A stretch of 64,000 nucleotides of DNA from Chryseobacterium sp. KLBC 52 (GTDB lineage: Bacteria; Bacteroidota; Bacteroidia; Flavobacteriales; Weeksellaceae). The stretch is from positions 62,001 to 126,000 of the forward strand of contig NZ_QDFZ01000004.1 of NCBI RefSeq assembly GCF_003347605.1. Direction: 5' to 3'. A program made the position numbers and the translations under genes. This document shows, piece after piece, positions 16,400 to 24,871 of the stretch. The notes beneath the pieces are model-generated. The model did not search any database. It was not told the DNA's origin and saw only the letters and a list, made by a program, of their open reading frames with translations. Each line of letters begins with the position of its first letter. Positions within the stretch are counted from its first letter, which is position 1.

Positions 16400-17068
16400 C
16401 TATTTCGTCTTTCTGCTCATTACCCAATCTGAACCTGTAAGATTATAGATCTTTTGGATGTCTTTTAAGATTTTCTCAAAATCAATTTCCAGATCAATGA
16501 TTTTACCTGTCCTAAGGTCAAATACCCAGCCGTGAACAATAGGATACTCTTCTAAAATGTATCTTTCCTGTACACAGGCCATTTTGATCACGTTGATGCA
16601 CTGCTCCTGAACATTAAGTTCTACAAGTCTGTCATAACGCTTGTTTTCGTCCTGAATAGAATCCAGCTCTGCCTGGTGTAATCTGTACACATCACGAATG
16701 GTTCTCAGCCATGGATTCAGTAATCCCAGGTCCTGAGGAGTCATCGCTGCTTTTACACCACCACAGTTGTAATGTCCGCAGACAATAATGTGTTTTACTT
16801 TCAGATGTTCTACAGCGTATTGAATAACTGCAGTAGAACTCATATCTAAAGTATTGACAACATTGGCAATATTTCTGTAAACAAAGACTTCACCGGGTTT
16901 TGCTCCCATTAATTCTTCTGCGGTAGCTCTGCTGTCTGAACATCCTATATACAGATAATCCGGATGCTGAGTTTTGGCAAGTTCATGGAAGAAATTCGGA
17001 TCTTCAGCTACTTTGGACTCTACCCATTTTTTATTGTTTTCAAAAATAACTTTGTACGATTGTGACAT
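16400..17068 (-). CDS. can: beta-class carbonic anhydrase (second copy)
   Basis: 222 residues, of the same type as E. coli Can. It has the zinc site Cys43-x-Asp45-x-Arg47 (GCSDSR), His99 and Cys102 (GHYNCGG), and the YRNIAN loop. It is cytoplasmic. It is the first gene of the probable block can - small exported protein - SulP - carbonic anhydrase, with a -7 box at 17141-17148. A 147-base gap between the small protein and SulP leaves room for a second promoter. Confidence 0.95.
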   Translation of the reverse strand: MSQSYKVIFENNKKWVESKVAEDPNFFHELAKTQHPDYLYIGCSDSRATAEELMGAKPGEVFVYRNIANVVNTLDMSSTAVIQYAVEHLKVKHIIVCGHYNCGGVKAAMTPQDLGLLNPWLRTIRDVYRLHQAELDSIQDENKRYDRLVELNVQEQCINVIKMACVQERYILEEYPIVHGWVFDLRTGKIIDLEIDFEKILKDIQKIYNLTGSDWVMSRKTK

Positions 17069-17389
17069 AATTTTTAACTATATAATTATTTATTTCGTTT
17101 AAATTATTTCCGAAATCAATAGACTAAATCAATAATTATACAAAAATATAATTTTTGTCAAAGAATTAATCACTTTTAACAAAGTTTAATATTAAAATAT
17201 GCTTAAAATCATATTTGAGATTCCAATATTCTTTGTATACCATCTATTGAGGAAATCCAAAACGTTTAAAAGATCAGGATAAAATTACGAAGTATAAATC
17301 AAAATTTGAGATTCGTGAATTAAAATATTCTTAATTTTTTGCAGTAAAAAGTAAATCCTCCCGGAATCGCCTGAGGATAAACAGTTTCA
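17069..17389. other. intergenic region between carbonic anhydrase and the phosphoethanolamine transferase gene
   Basis: Very AT-rich, no gene seen. It holds the carbonic anhydrase -7 box at 17141-17148 and a weak hairpin ATCCTC/GAGGAT (17355-17360 and 17373-17378), which on the minus strand is followed by a T-rich stretch and may terminate the 17390-18883 gene. Confidence 0.5.
17141..17148 (-). promoter_or_regulatory. -7 promoter box of the second carbonic anhydrase gene
   Basis: TATTTTTG on the minus strand, matching TAnnTTTG, 73 bases before the ATG at 17068, so the leader would be about 65 bases long. Confidence 0.45.
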
Positions 17390-18883
17390 TTATTCCGGAA
17401 CCTCATCATATTCCATACTTCTCATATTCAGGTTTAAGTATTTATTTTCCTCGTTTTTATAATGCTGAGGAGTCTCAAGACCCATATATTTCATGATCAG
17501 AGGATAGATGTAAGTGGTTTGGGTTTGTTTGGATTCATGCCCTGTAATTCTGTAGTTTGCAGGTACTTGATCTCCAAACCAGACAAAAAACGGTACCTGA
17601 GTAGATTCTTTAGAGTCTATATGCAGTAATTTGTCGCCCTGTATTTTAAGCCCATGATCTGAGGCATAGATGACAACGGAGTTGGTGTTTTTCAGTGTAT
17701 TGAAAATATTCTTGAAAACATAATCGGTATATTTGATAGAGCTGTCATAGCAATTCAAACCACCCGAATTCCAGTTGGGAGGAAGTCTGTTACATGGATT
17801 AGGGTGGCTTCCCATGATATGAAGAACCACAAATTTATTTTCCCTCTTCTGAATAACATTTTTAAGCTCAGGAACAATTACTTCATCGTAGCCATTGATC
17901 CATTTTTTATTTTTAGACATGGAAGCTATGGCGGTAATTCCTCTTGCACTTGCCTGGGTACTCAGCCAGAAAGAATTGTAACCGCTTTGATTTGCCATAT
18001 TAATGATATTGTAAGACAATTTATCATAACGATATCTGAACTCATCCGGATGGATACTGGATAACATCAGCGGGACACTCAGATTGGTAATTCCTGCGGG
18101 AGAAATAGCATGATCAAAAATCATCATATTTCCGGCCTGCTCATCTGTATATGGCGTTGTTTTCTTGTTATAGCCGTATAATGACATATTTTGCTTTCTC
18201 TCAGATTCTCCAATGATGAGAATTACATTTTCTATTCCCGGCTGTATTTTTTTGATATTGAAAACCGGAACATTCTTTTTTATTTCATTAATGTCTCTCT
18301 GTATATTCAAAGCGGTATTGAAATCGGATAAATGGTAGTACACATTTTTGATCATCCTGCCTCCACCTTTATTGCTTACATAGGTGTGTTTAAGATGGTA
18401 TCCGAAAGGTAAAATAAGCCACAGTAAGGCAATAAAGATAAATTTGGCATCGGCTTTTACTCCATTTTTCTTAAGGTAATTCACAGAGTACAATACCATT
18501 CCCAGAAAAATAAAAAACAAAATGCCCGGAAGAATAAACATATAAGACATGCTCATTGCCTCATCAGGATTGGATTCAAGAATACTGATGGCCATTCCTA
18601 CATTAAATCCGGAATGATAAATAAGGAAACAGGATACTGATATCAGAAAGTTAATACTTAATAATAAGCAAAGAATGACAGCAATTACAGAGGTATACCT
18701 GTTCTTAAAAAGAAGTGCATTGAATACGAGAAAAGAACAAAACATAATTCCATACTCAAAAATATTCCGGATACTATCCAGTTTTTCAGGCCCGAAAAGA
18801 TTATCAAAGATATAGGGGAATGAAACCAAAAAACCTGTCAGGTATATTATAATGAGGAGGATGGGAACTATTTTTTTGAACAT
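17390..18883 (-). CDS. phosphoethanolamine transferase (EptA-like sulfatase family)
   Basis: 497 residues. Five hydrophobic helices fill about residues 1-165, followed by a periplasmic alkaline-phosphatase-fold domain. Family motifs are GESERKQNMSLYGYNKKTTP (Glu235 a metal ligand), AGITNLSVP with Thr276 at the position of the phosphoethanolamine-accepting Thr, GSHPNP, and YASDHG (metal ligands). Such enzymes move phosphoethanolamine from phosphatidylethanolamine to lipid A or core sugars and can lower susceptibility to cationic peptides. It sits at the end of the polysaccharide locus, consistent with LPS modification. The exact acceptor is unknown. Confidence 0.9.
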   Translation of the reverse strand: MFKKIVPILLIIIYLTGFLVSFPYIFDNLFGPEKLDSIRNIFEYGIMFCSFLVFNALLFKNRYTSVIAVILCLLLSINFLISVSCFLIYHSGFNVGMAISILESNPDEAMSMSYMFILPGILFFIFLGMVLYSVNYLKKNGVKADAKFIFIALLWLILPFGYHLKHTYVSNKGGGRMIKNVYYHLSDFNTALNIQRDINEIKKNVPVFNIKKIQPGIENVILIIGESERKQNMSLYGYNKKTTPYTDEQAGNMMIFDHAISPAGITNLSVPLMLSSIHPDEFRYRYDKLSYNIINMANQSGYNSFWLSTQASARGITAIASMSKNKKWINGYDEVIVPELKNVIQKRENKFVVLHIMGSHPNPCNRLPPNWNSGGLNCYDSSIKYTDYVFKNIFNTLKNTNSVVIYASDHGLKIQGDKLLHIDSKESTQVPFFVWFGDQVPANYRITGHESKQTQTTYIYPLIMKYMGLETPQHYKNEENKYLNLNMRSMEYDEVPE

Positions 18884-19349
18884 GTTCGTAGATACTTGTG
18901 CTGTTAAAATAAATTTTATATCATTTTCTTTACAGTTTTCTGAGTAAGAGCCAACGGACTATCAGAACCGTCGATTGCATGAAAAGAATTAGTAATTCTC
19001 CCATGGTAAGGTCAACTCAAAAAAACTTTTGAAGCTAAATTGTTGCGGGTAGCAGCGGTCGTGTTTCCTTTTTATAGAGTTGACTGCGTAGGTAGGAATG
19101 GAGATGGTTGGGTTTGTGTTTTTTTCATCAAAATTATTTTTTAATTAATAATAGGCTGGAGTTGTGTTTTTAATATTAAGCGATTTCTTTCAGATCAAGT
19201 GTATTGAATTCTGGGATATCATCCGGATATAAAATATGGTATTTTATATAAAATTGAATGATTGTGAAGTTTAAACAATACAATTTTTCAAATGTACAGG
19301 AAATTACCGATAAATACAAGTAGAATTTTTACGATAACTGTTGGGTTTA
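18884..19349. other. 466-base intergenic region with short open frames and an inverted repeat
   Basis: No recognisable gene. On the minus strand there are several short open frames (for example 18930-19004, and one ending at 18916 that reads HAIDGSDSPLALTQKTVKKMI). An 8-bp inverted repeat GTCAACTC/GAGTTGAC lies at 19011-19018 and 19077-19084. The part around 18950-19110 is less AT-rich than the flanks, which may indicate a repeat remnant or a structured RNA. Confidence 0.45.
18930..19004 (-). CDS. possible 24-residue hydrophobic peptide
   Basis: ATG at 19004 to TAA at 18930 encodes MGELLILFMQSTVLIVRW and a short basic tail, which would be a single membrane helix. There is no ribosome-binding signal or promoter to support it, and other frames of the same stretch are also open. 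It is listed only as a candidate. Confidence 0.15.
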   Translation of the reverse strand: MGELLILFMQSTVLIVRWLLLRKL

Positions 19350-19904
19350 CTACACTTTACGGTTGATATAATCTTGTGTTGCATTTTCAGTAGGGATGAT
19401 TTTTGCGGGATTTCCTATAACGACAGAACCGGAGGGAACATCAAAATTGACATAAGAATTCGGAACAATCAAAACATCATTTCCAATTGTGATATTTCCT
19501 ACAATAACGGCATTGGTTCCTATCCAGACCTCGTCGCCAATTACAGGATACCCTTCATTTTTTCCGCGGTTTTGCTGGCCTATGGTGACTCCATGAGCAA
19601 TATTGCAGTTTTTCCCGATCACTGTTTTAGGATTGATGACAAGGCTTCCAAAATGTCCTAAATAAAAACCTTCACCAATCTGGGTTTCAGGATAAATCTG
19701 AAAACCGTATTTGATCTGATAATGTCTCAGGACGATTCTCCAGAAAGTATTCAAAAGAGGAGTGTTCTGATACTTCTGCGCTTTTCTCAGAATGTAAACA
19801 AAGTGGAGATTGGGATTAATGCATTTTTTCCAGATCTGAAATGTTGAAAGCCACTTTCCGCTTTCCCGGTAAAAGTCTTTTTGAATGATAGAATAATCGG
19901 CCAT
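19350..19904 (-). CDS. serine-acetyltransferase-like hexapeptide acyltransferase
   Basis: 184 residues from the ATG at 19904; a TTG at 19910 is the longer option. A helical N-terminal half (about 1-70) precedes a left-handed beta-helix of hexapeptide repeats (IGEGFYLGHFGSLVINPKTV, IAHGVTIGQQNRG, IGDEVWIGTNAVIVGNITIG) and the closing VVIGNPAKII. This is the CysE/colanic-acid-acetyltransferase layout, and the His in IAHGVTIG is at the usual catalytic place. In a polysaccharide locus it more likely acylates a sugar than serine (inference). It follows the glycosyltransferase gene after 11 bases. Confidence 0.85.
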   Translation of the reverse strand: MADYSIIQKDFYRESGKWLSTFQIWKKCINPNLHFVYILRKAQKYQNTPLLNTFWRIVLRHYQIKYGFQIYPETQIGEGFYLGHFGSLVINPKTVIGKNCNIAHGVTIGQQNRGKNEGYPVIGDEVWIGTNAVIVGNITIGNDVLIVPNSYVNFDVPSGSVVIGNPAKIIPTENATQDYINRKV

Positions 19905-19915
19905 CGTCAATAGGT

Positions 19916-21064
19916 TTATACTTCGTCAATTATTTTCTGAAGGTGTTCTACAGATTTTTCCAGAACAAACGGAAGCTCTGTTTCCGAGATCTGCTTTTTG
20001 TATTCTTCGGTGATATTTTTATCGGTAAGGAACTTTTTCATTCCTTCATAAATCCCTTCTTCGGAATTGGGAGTGATATTCCCGAGTTTTCCATCCTGCA
20101 GAAGATCTCTGATGCCGGAAATATCCGTTGCAGAAATAGGTTTATTCAGAATAAGCGCTTCGGCAATAATGGTAGGAAATCCTTCATGGCGTGAAGACAT
20201 TATATAGAAATCCGCCTTTTTCATATAGGGGTAGGGATTACTGCTGAAACCAAGCATTTTTGCAGTATCCTGAAGACCAAGTGTATTGAGTTGATCCTGA
20301 ATATTATTAAAATCATACCCGTCGCCGATGATCAGAAGCTGATGTTTCAACCCTTCATCAATAAGTTTTTTATGCACATTAAGCAATCTGTCATATCCTT
20401 TCTGAGGATATACGGTTCCTACTGTTACAAAAGTGGGAAGATCACTGTTGAAAGGATAGTCATCTACTTCAATATCCGCCTTTCTTAGCGTATCATTTTT
20501 GTCAATCGGATTGAAGATCTTAATTACCGATGCTTTTTCAGCTTCATTTTTAGCCAAATCATGCATTCCTTCCTGAAGTTTATTGGAAATTACCAGAATT
20601 CTGTCGAATCTGAAAAACTGTCTGATGACTTCAGGAGTATATTCTTTTAAATTGAAAATATCATTCTGTACCCAAATGATCTTTTTCGAATCTTTTTGAG
20701 GACTGGAGAGAATTTCCTGATGCATCGCATGGATGGCAGCAATCTCTACATCGTATTTTTTATTCTTTAAAACAAATTTATAAAGAAGGGAGGGGAACCA
20801 AAGAAACATTTTCTGATAGAGAACCCTGTAGGCTTTCACAGGAATATCCTGCGGCCTGTTGGTGGTTATCATTTCTCCTTTTGTCAAATAGTACAGCTTC
20901 ACCCATGAAGGAACCTCTTTAATGTACAATCCTGAGTAGAGATTTACCAGAAGGTCAACTTCATATTTGTCAGCAGGCAGATTCTTCAAAAAGTTGATTA
21001 ATACTTTCTCAGCACCACCATGACGTAATGAACCTATACGAATGAGGAGTTTTTTCTTTTTCAA
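19916..21064 (-). CDS. glycosyltransferase family 4
   Basis: 382 residues, starting at a TTG since no ATG is close. GT-B fold. The N-terminal RIGSLRHGGAEKVLINFL is the typical acceptor-side loop, and the C-terminal nucleotide-sugar site has GTVYPQKGYDRLL, LLIIGDGYDFNNI and the EX7E-type segment RHEGFPTIIAEALILNKPI. It resembles the gene at 23717, so the two look like paralogues. The donor is unknown. It is placed between two hexapeptide acyltransferase genes. Confidence 0.88.
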   Translation of the reverse strand: MKKKKLLIRIGSLRHGGAEKVLINFLKNLPADKYEVDLLVNLYSGLYIKEVPSWVKLYYLTKGEMITTNRPQDIPVKAYRVLYQKMFLWFPSLLYKFVLKNKKYDVEIAAIHAMHQEILSSPQKDSKKIIWVQNDIFNLKEYTPEVIRQFFRFDRILVISNKLQEGMHDLAKNEAEKASVIKIFNPIDKNDTLRKADIEVDDYPFNSDLPTFVTVGTVYPQKGYDRLLNVHKKLIDEGLKHQLLIIGDGYDFNNIQDQLNTLGLQDTAKMLGFSSNPYPYMKKADFYIMSSRHEGFPTIIAEALILNKPISATDISGIRDLLQDGKLGNITPNSEEGIYEGMKKFLTDKNITEEYKKQISETELPFVLEKSVEHLQKIIDEV

Positions 21065-21102
21065 TTTGTTTTTTTCTTTTTTATGATTTTACAAGATTAA
21101 AT

Positions 21103-21672
21103 TTATTTAATTTTTCTTGCTTTTTTATACTTGTGAGGAAGATTTTCTTTGATATAAGCATCCAGCTTTTTTCTGTCTTTCTCCAATTCACGGGGATATT
21201 CCGGGTTGTTTTTAAGAACAATATCTCCATAGTCTTCAATAGTACACAGAAATTGTGCCGGGTTTCCGATAAAGACCGTATTATCCGGCATAGATTGTGA
21301 CAATACAGAGTTGGCACCCAGAATACAGTTGTTTCCAATTTGTACATCCTGCATAATAACAGCATTCAGTCCAATGGTACAGTTATTTCCGATTTTTATT
21401 CTTCCCAGGATTCTTGCATCTTCATAACCGGGAAGTTTTCTAAGCAGCGTGGTTGTTCCACCGTGGTTAACAAACCTTACATCTCCTGCGATATTCACAT
21501 TATCACCAATTTCAATAAGGTATGGCTCGGTTCCGAAATACACTTTATCAGGCATATTAAAGTTTTTTCCTACTTTCATACCTCTATATTTAGCCACTTC
21601 AAGACTGCCCCTGTTCAAAAAAGTATGATAGAGGGAGTCTATTTTTAATAGGATTCTGAATATAAAAATCAT
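21103..21672 (-). CDS. hexapeptide-repeat acyltransferase (WbbJ/maltose acetyltransferase type)
   Basis: 189 residues from the ATG at 21672; a GTG one codon earlier is the alternative. Left-handed beta-helix repeats run from about 45 to 150 (VYFGTEPYLIEIGDNVNIAG, VRFVNHGGTTTLLR with the likely catalytic His, IGNNCTIGLNAVIMQ, IGNNCILGANSVL, TVFIGNPAQF). A Lys-rich tail ends the protein. A role in O- or N-acylating a sugar of the surface glycan is inferred from position. It is divergent from the ketoacyl-ACP synthase gene, with about 50 bases between them. Confidence 0.85.
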   Translation of the reverse strand: MIFIFRILLKIDSLYHTFLNRGSLEVAKYRGMKVGKNFNMPDKVYFGTEPYLIEIGDNVNIAGDVRFVNHGGTTTLLRKLPGYEDARILGRIKIGNNCTIGLNAVIMQDVQIGNNCILGANSVLSQSMPDNTVFIGNPAQFLCTIEDYGDIVLKNNPEYPRELEKDRKKLDAYIKENLPHKYKKARKIK

Positions 21673-21695
21673 CACAAGTGTAAATTTGTTTTCGT

Positions 21696-21703
21696 TACTT
21701 TTG
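21696..21703 (+). promoter_or_regulatory. -7 promoter box of the acyl-synthesis cassette
   Basis: TACTTTTG fits TAnnTTTG and lies 22 bases before the ATG at 21726. It indicates that the plus-strand cassette has its own promoter inside the minus-strand locus. Confidence 0.5.
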
Positions 21704-21725
21704 CAAAGAAAGAGAATTTATTAAT

Positions 21726-22697
21726 ATGATGAAAATTTCAAAAATAGAATATTATCTGCCTCAGCAGGTGCTCACTAACGAGGACCTTGAAAAGCAGTTC
21801 CCTGAGTGGAGTTCCGAACGTATCCAGGAGAAAGTGGGGATTTCCCAGCGCCATATTTCTTCTGACAGCGAAACCGTACTGGATATGGCTGTACAATCTT
21901 CAGAAAAAATTTTCGAAAATTATGACAGAAACAGGGTAGATTTTATTTTGTTCTGTACCCAGAGTCCGGAGTATTTTCTTCCTACAACGGCCTGTATTTT
22001 GCAGGACAGATTGGGGCTCAGAAAAAATATCGGAGCTATAGATTTCAATCTTGGCTGTTCAGGATTTGTGTATGGATTGGCTTTTGCAAAAGGACTGATT
22101 GCCGGTGGAATTGCAAAGAGTATTCTTTTGGTGACTTCAGAAACGTACACCAAACATATTCATCCTGATGATAAGGGAAACCGAAGCATATTCGGAGATG
22201 CGTCCGCCTCTGCTATTATTGAAAAAGCTGAAGGTAATGATTATCAGTTCTGTCTGGGAACGGACGGAAGCGGTGCAGAAAATCTTATCGTGAAAAAAGG
22301 AGCTTTCAAAAAAGACTTTGAACTGAATCCTGAACACAAATTCAGCCCTGAAAATATTTATATGAATGGCCCTGAAATTTTTAATTTTACGATTGAAAAT
22401 ATTCCGGGACTGGTAAAAGAAACATTGGAGGTGAACGGATTGACTATGGATGATATTGATCACTTTGTCTTTCACCAGGCCAATTCTTTTATGCTGAATT
22501 ATTTAAGAAAGAAAACAAAAATACCGGCAGAAAACTTTTATATTGACATGGAAAAAACAGGGAATACGGTTTCTGCAACGATTCCTATTGCTCTTAAAAA
22601 TATGATGGATAAAGGAATGCTGAAAGAAGGAGATAAGGTTTTAATGGCAGGATTCGGTGTTGGATATTCATGGGGAGCTACCATAATGGAAATTTAA
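21726..22697 (+). CDS. ketoacyl-ACP synthase III (FabH-like)
   Basis: 323 residues. Thiolase fold with the complete KAS III triad: Cys111 in NLGCSGFVYG, His250 in HFVFHQAN and Asn280 in KTGNT, plus the C-terminal GFGVGYSWG. It condenses a primer acyl-CoA with an acyl-ACP. It is first of three genes (KAS III, ACP, SDR), with 26 bases to the ACP gene. Its place amid glycosyltransferases and beta-helix acyltransferases suggests that it makes a special short acyl group for a sugar rather than starting membrane fatty acids, but a housekeeping role is not excluded. Confidence 0.9.
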   Translation: MMKISKIEYYLPQQVLTNEDLEKQFPEWSSERIQEKVGISQRHISSDSETVLDMAVQSSEKIFENYDRNRVDFILFCTQSPEYFLPTTACILQDRLGLRKNIGAIDFNLGCSGFVYGLAFAKGLIAGGIAKSILLVTSETYTKHIHPDDKGNRSIFGDASASAIIEKAEGNDYQFCLGTDGSGAENLIVKKGAFKKDFELNPEHKFSPENIYMNGPEIFNFTIENIPGLVKETLEVNGLTMDDIDHFVFHQANSFMLNYLRKKTKIPAENFYIDMEKTGNTVSATIPIALKNMMDKGMLKEGDKVLMAGFGVGYSWGATIMEI

Positions 22698-22723
22698 AAA
22701 ACAAACATTTAAAATTATAAAAT

Positions 22724-22957
22724 ATGAAAACATCCGTTTTTTTAGAAAAACTACAGGAAGAATTGGAAGAAGATGAAACATTGACTACTGAAACGAACCT
22801 GAAATCTTTAGAAAGCTATGACTCTATCAGCCTACTTTCTGTTATTGCGTTTGTAGACGAAAATTTCAGTAAAAAAATTGATACCAAGCATTTTAAGGAT
22901 GTGGAAACCGTTGCAGATCTGATGAATGTTATAGGAAAAGAAAATTTTGAAGATTAA
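22724..22957 (+). CDS. acyl carrier protein
   Basis: 77 residues, acidic, four-helix ACP pattern. The phosphopantetheine Ser is Ser34 in the motif SYDSISLLSVIAF, a departure from the DSLD/EL form of the primary fatty-acid ACP. This suggests a dedicated carrier. Its stop overlaps the next start (TAATG), so it is translationally coupled to the SDR gene. It would carry the growing acyl chain for the neighbouring KAS III. Confidence 0.88.
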   Translation: MKTSVFLEKLQEELEEDETLTTETNLKSLESYDSISLLSVIAFVDENFSKKIDTKHFKDVETVADLMNVIGKENFED

Positions 22958-23715
22958 TGGATGCTTTCTCATTAAAAAATAAAATTATTCTCATTACAGG
23001 CGCTTCTTCCGGAATCGGGAGAAGCTGTTCTGTAGAATGCAGCCATAGCGGTGCTGATCTGATTCTCGTAGGAAGAAACCAGGAAGAACTGATGAAAACC
23101 ATTTCTATGCTCAATCCGGAAACAAAAGTTCAAACCATTACTGAAGATATTACCCAATCTGAAAACCTTGAAGCAATGATTGCAGATAAAGTATCAGCTT
23201 TAGGGAAAATATCAGGATTTATTCACTGCGCCGGTATTGAAAAAACCTTACCACTAAAAAAGCACAATCCTCAGCTCTATCAGGACATATTTGCTGTAAA
23301 TGTCATTGCAGGACTTGAAATTGCTAAAATTTTATCTTTAAAGAAATACAAAGACGAAAACTCCAGTTTCGTATTTATTTCTTCTGTTGCAGGAATGGTA
23401 GGAGAGGCCGGGAAGGCTGCTTATTCCGCCAGTAAAGGTGCTGTAATTTCCGGAGCCCGTTCTTTGGCTGTGGAGCTTTCACGAAGTAATATTCGGGTCA
23501 ACAGCATTAGTCCGGCAATGGTTAATACCCCGATTTTAGAGAAAATGTTTGAAAATATCGGAGAAGAAGCTTCTTCAGAAATCATAAAAAAGCATCCGCT
23601 GGGAATAGGTGAACCTAAAGATGTAGCGAATGCCTGTATTTTTTTACTGTCTGATGCCTCGAAATGGGTAACAGGGAGCAACCTTGTGATTGACGGTGGA
23701 TATTCTGCTCAGTAA
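22957..23715 (+). CDS. SDR oxidoreductase, FabG-like 3-oxoacyl-ACP reductase
   Basis: 252 residues. Classical short-chain dehydrogenase: nucleotide-binding TGASSGIG (14-21), HCAG motif (90-93), catalytic Ser around 142-143, Tyr156 and Lys160 (YSASK), and C-terminal GSNLVIDGGYSAQ. It would reduce the 3-oxoacyl chain made by the KAS III on the ACP to 3-hydroxyacyl. No dehydratase or enoyl reductase follows, so the logical end product of the cassette is a 3-hydroxyacyl thioester. Its stop is one base from the stop of the convergent gene at 23717. Confidence 0.9.
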   Translation: MDAFSLKNKIILITGASSGIGRSCSVECSHSGADLILVGRNQEELMKTISMLNPETKVQTITEDITQSENLEAMIADKVSALGKISGFIHCAGIEKTLPLKKHNPQLYQDIFAVNVIAGLEIAKILSLKKYKDENSSFVFISSVAGMVGEAGKAAYSASKGAVISGARSLAVELSRSNIRVNSISPAMVNTPILEKMFENIGEEASSEIIKKHPLGIGEPKDVANACIFLLSDASKWVTGSNLVIDGGYSAQ

Positions 23716-23716
23716 C

Positions 23717-24871
23717 TTACTTTTTGTGCAGCGTTTCTATAATATTTTCTACGCTGTCAAATATTTTCTTATTATCAAACTGACTTTCAATTGATTTAAG
23801 ATTCTCTCTGATGTGGAGAACAAGGTCGGGATCGGTAAGGAATGTCTTCATGGCTGAATACATTTGATCTACTTCATAACTGATGAGGTATCCTGTCTCA
23901 CGGTCTTTGATCATCAATCCTACATCTCCTACTTCTGTGGCAATAATAGGTTTCTGAAGAATTAAAGCTTCAGCAATCACCAATGGCCATGCTTCAGACT
24001 CCGAAGGCAGAACAAAATAATCCGCTTTTTTGATATAAGGATAAGGATTCATTTGGTTTCCTACCAGAATAAATGTCTTTTCCACTTTATTAGCGGCTGC
24101 CTGATCCTTAAGGTTTTTCATTTCACCACCATCACCTATGACTATGATAGTATGATGGAAACCATCATTGATAAGCCTTGTGTGAGCTTCTATAAGTTTA
24201 TGATATCCTTTTCTTGAATGAAGCCTTCCTATAGATACAAAGACAGGTCCTTCCGGAAAATCTTCAAGTTTTTCTTCTGCTTTGCGCTTAATTTCTTCGA
24301 TAGGAATAGGATTGATAATGACACTCTCCGCCGGATAACTGAGATTCGGGTAGTATTCATGCATCATATCCTTTATTTTATGAGAACAGTAGACCATATG
24401 ATCAAACTGTGGGAAACTTTTTAAAATATTGGGCACCAAAGGCTGAAATTGAGGAACATTGACTTCTGAGTGAAACCATCCGATTTTTTTTGAATTCTTA
24501 TTGGTTGAATTCAGAATGGCATCATAGTCTCTGTAATCCATCCCGATCTCAACATCAAAAGTATCATTGATAAGATGATCTGCAATGGCAGGTGTATTTT
24601 TCAGTTTTCTCAGCTTTATTCTTCTTTTAACGAGCTGAAGTTTCTGTAAGATAGAATTGTGGGAAAAATCTTCTTTTCCGTCTGTAAGGTATATTTTTCT
24701 TACATGCTTCGGAAGCTCATCACGCAGTTTCCCCTGATTCAGGGTAAGACATACCGTCATTTCAAATTTGTCAGGATCAAGGTTGTTGAGAAGTCCTAAT
24801 AGTACTTTTTCTACACCTCCCATTTCCATGGAACGGTGCCTGAACAAAATTTTTATTTTTTTTTCTAACAT
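23717..24871 (-). CDS. glycosyltransferase family 4
   Basis: 384 residues, GT-B fold. N-terminal FRHRSMEMGGVEKVLLGLL; C-terminal SIGRLHSRKGYHKLIEAH, IVIGDGGEMKNL and the E-rich donor motif SESEAWPLVIAEALILQKPI. It is closely similar in layout to the gene at 19916 and a probable paralogue. Its start overlaps the GT2 gene stop by one base, so it is in an operon with the two upstream genes. The donor and linkage are unknown. Confidence 0.88.
   Translation of the reverse strand: MLEKKIKILFRHRSMEMGGVEKVLLGLLNNLDPDKFEMTVCLTLNQGKLRDELPKHVRKIYLTDGKEDFSHNSILQKLQLVKRRIKLRKLKNTPAIADHLINDTFDVEIGMDYRDYDAILNSTNKNSKKIGWFHSEVNVPQFQPLVPNILKSFPQFDHMVYCSHKIKDMMHEYYPNLSYPAESVIINPIPIEEIKRKAEEKLEDFPEGPVFVSIGRLHSRKGYHKLIEAHTRLINDGFHHTIIVIGDGGEMKNLKDQAAANKVEKTFILVGNQMNPYPYIKKADYFVLPSESEAWPLVIAEALILQKPIIATEVGDVGLMIKDRETGYLISYEVDQMYSAMKTFLTDPDLVLHIRENLKSIESQFDNKKIFDSVENIIETLHKK

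Noticed and set aside
19011..19084. Inverted repeat GTCAACTC/GAGTTGAC as insertion-sequence ends
   Set aside because: The arms are only 8 bp and enclose 58 bases with no transposase and no clear target duplication. It was kept only as part of an unexplained region.
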